From contig NZ_CAAFUQ010000077.1 of assembly GCF_900766215.1 (NCBI RefSeq), positions 1 to 42,618 on the forward strand: a stretch of DNA of 42,618 bases. The letters are read 5' to 3'. Positions 42,179-42,618 of this stretch are shown here, one piece after another. The notes beneath the pieces are model-generated. The model was not told the origin of the DNA and made no database searches. It worked only from the letters and a program-made list of their open reading frames with translations. Position 1 is the stretch's first letter; each line of letters begins with the position of its first letter. The translations under genes and the position numbers were made by a program. The DNA comes from an uncultured Finegoldia sp. (GTDB lineage Bacteria > Bacillota > Clostridia > Tissierellales > Peptoniphilaceae).

Positions 42179-42618
42179 TTAAAATTTATTTTTTTTCAGC
42201 CCTATAATACTTACAATTACCGTGAATAATCCTAAATACATGGGAAGACCATTATACTTTTCTCCAGTTTTCGGTAACTCCATAGTATTTTTATTTCGAT
42301 TATCTTCTTTCTTTTTTTCTTGATTCGTTAGTTTCCTTTTTTCATTGCTATTATTATAATTTAGATTAGATAATTTTTTTTTGTTATTAAAAAAAATAGA
42401 AGGATGATTAGAGTTAGCTTGTTTATCACTAGCTTTACTATCCGAACTTTGTTTAGAATTTGTATTTTTCGTTACTCCGGGTAAATTGACTGTTATGTTT
42501 TTTTCTTTTTCTCCACCAAGATCATATCTTACTGTATAGCCATTTCTTACTCCATCTGTTTCAATACCATAATTTACTTCCTTTTTTATACCATCTTGCT
42601 CAGTAAATACAACTTCTC
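42179..42618 (-). CDS. LPXTG surface protein, 3' part only (runs off the window)
   Basis: The last 145 codons of a cell-wall-anchored protein. A beta-type domain end (GYTVRYDLGGEKEKNITVNL) is followed by an asparagine/lysine/serine-rich wall-spanning stretch, the sorting motif LPKTG in TMELPKTGEKYNGLP, a membrane helix, and the charged end LKKNKF. Sortase A substrate. The N-terminal part and function are outside the window. It shares its 3'-flanking repeat with the adhesin at 23968-27684. Confidence 0.85.
   Translation of the reverse strand, partial: EVVFTEQDGIKKEVNYGIETDGVRNGYTVRYDLGGEKEKNITVNLPGVTKNTNSKQSSDSKASDKQANSNHPSIFFNNKKKLSNLNYNNSNEKRKLTNQEKKKEDNRNKNTMELPKTGEKYNGLPMYLGLFTVIVSIIGLKKNKF

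Noticed and set aside
1..42618. CRISPR arrays, rRNA genes, complete prophage
   Set aside because: No regularly spaced repeats, no rRNA-like sequence and no phage structural genes were seen.

Overview
The window is AT-rich low-GC Gram-positive DNA, most likely from an Enterococcus of the E. faecium group. The genus is inferred from the content: an EfaA-type manganese transporter, Asp23/AmaP stress genes, Sec-dependent pediocin-like bacteriocin debris, and LPXTG surface proteins whose sorting motifs read FPKTG and LPKTG. The left two thirds looks like an old mobile or genomic-island region. It holds many frameshifted genes, three insertion sequences, conjugation-gene debris, and the 3' half of a tRNA at the left edge. 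The right third is mostly intact and dominated by metal homeostasis.

Layout. 1-120: tRNA-Lys(CUU) 3' fragment, a possible attachment-site scar. 0.75-4.3 kb, minus strand: decayed glycosaminoglycan-use locus (PTS EIID and heparinase II/III broken, EIIA intact). 4.39-4.69 kb: large imperfect palindrome. 5.1-7.9 kb: intact operon of a TrmB-type regulator, a TauE/SafE permease and an ornithine-cyclodeaminase-family enzyme, followed by an IS200-type element. 8.6-10.3 kb: wreckage of a Tn916/TcpD-TcpE-type conjugation module with a CHAP hydrolase tail. 10.5-11.0 kb: dead bacteriocin and immunity pair. 11.3-13.5 kb: intact overlapping cassette IbrA-like PAPS-reductase-fold protein / GNAT-like protein / IbrB-like ParB-domain protein. 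13.6-17.1 kb: Dps, then AmaP-DUF2273-Asp23, then a membrane protein. 17.3-18.5 kb: broken IS3-family element. 19.0-20.3 kb: two tandem TetR regulators. 20.4-22.6 kb: Xre-type regulator and a broken IS1182-family element. 22.8-27.7 kb: unknown small protein and a 1238-residue surface adhesin. 28.0-31.2 kb: polysaccharide deacetylase, and a Zur-box-preceded operon of cysteine-free ribosomal proteins S14, L32 and L33, an unknown 125-residue protein and a truncated CobW-family GTPase. 31.7-38.7 kb: two ABC exporter-fold half transporters plus a complete ECF transporter (S, A-A', T) and a TetR gene with an apparent AUA start. 38.8-41.8 kb: EfaCBA-type manganese transporter with a mini DtxR-like protein and two tiny membrane peptides. 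42.2 kb to the end: 3' end of a second LPXTG protein.

How it may work together. A recurring element with core GAACGTTC or close variants lies in front of dps, near the promoter region upstream of the AmaP/Asp23 operon, the adhesin, the unknown 134-residue gene and the first tandem tetR. In several cases it sits just upstream of the -35 box. I infer a local TetR-controlled envelope-stress and adhesion regulon. The right side has three metal-response signatures (Zur box, DtxR/MntR-like box, Fur-like box). All family assignments come from reading motifs by eye; no database search was run.
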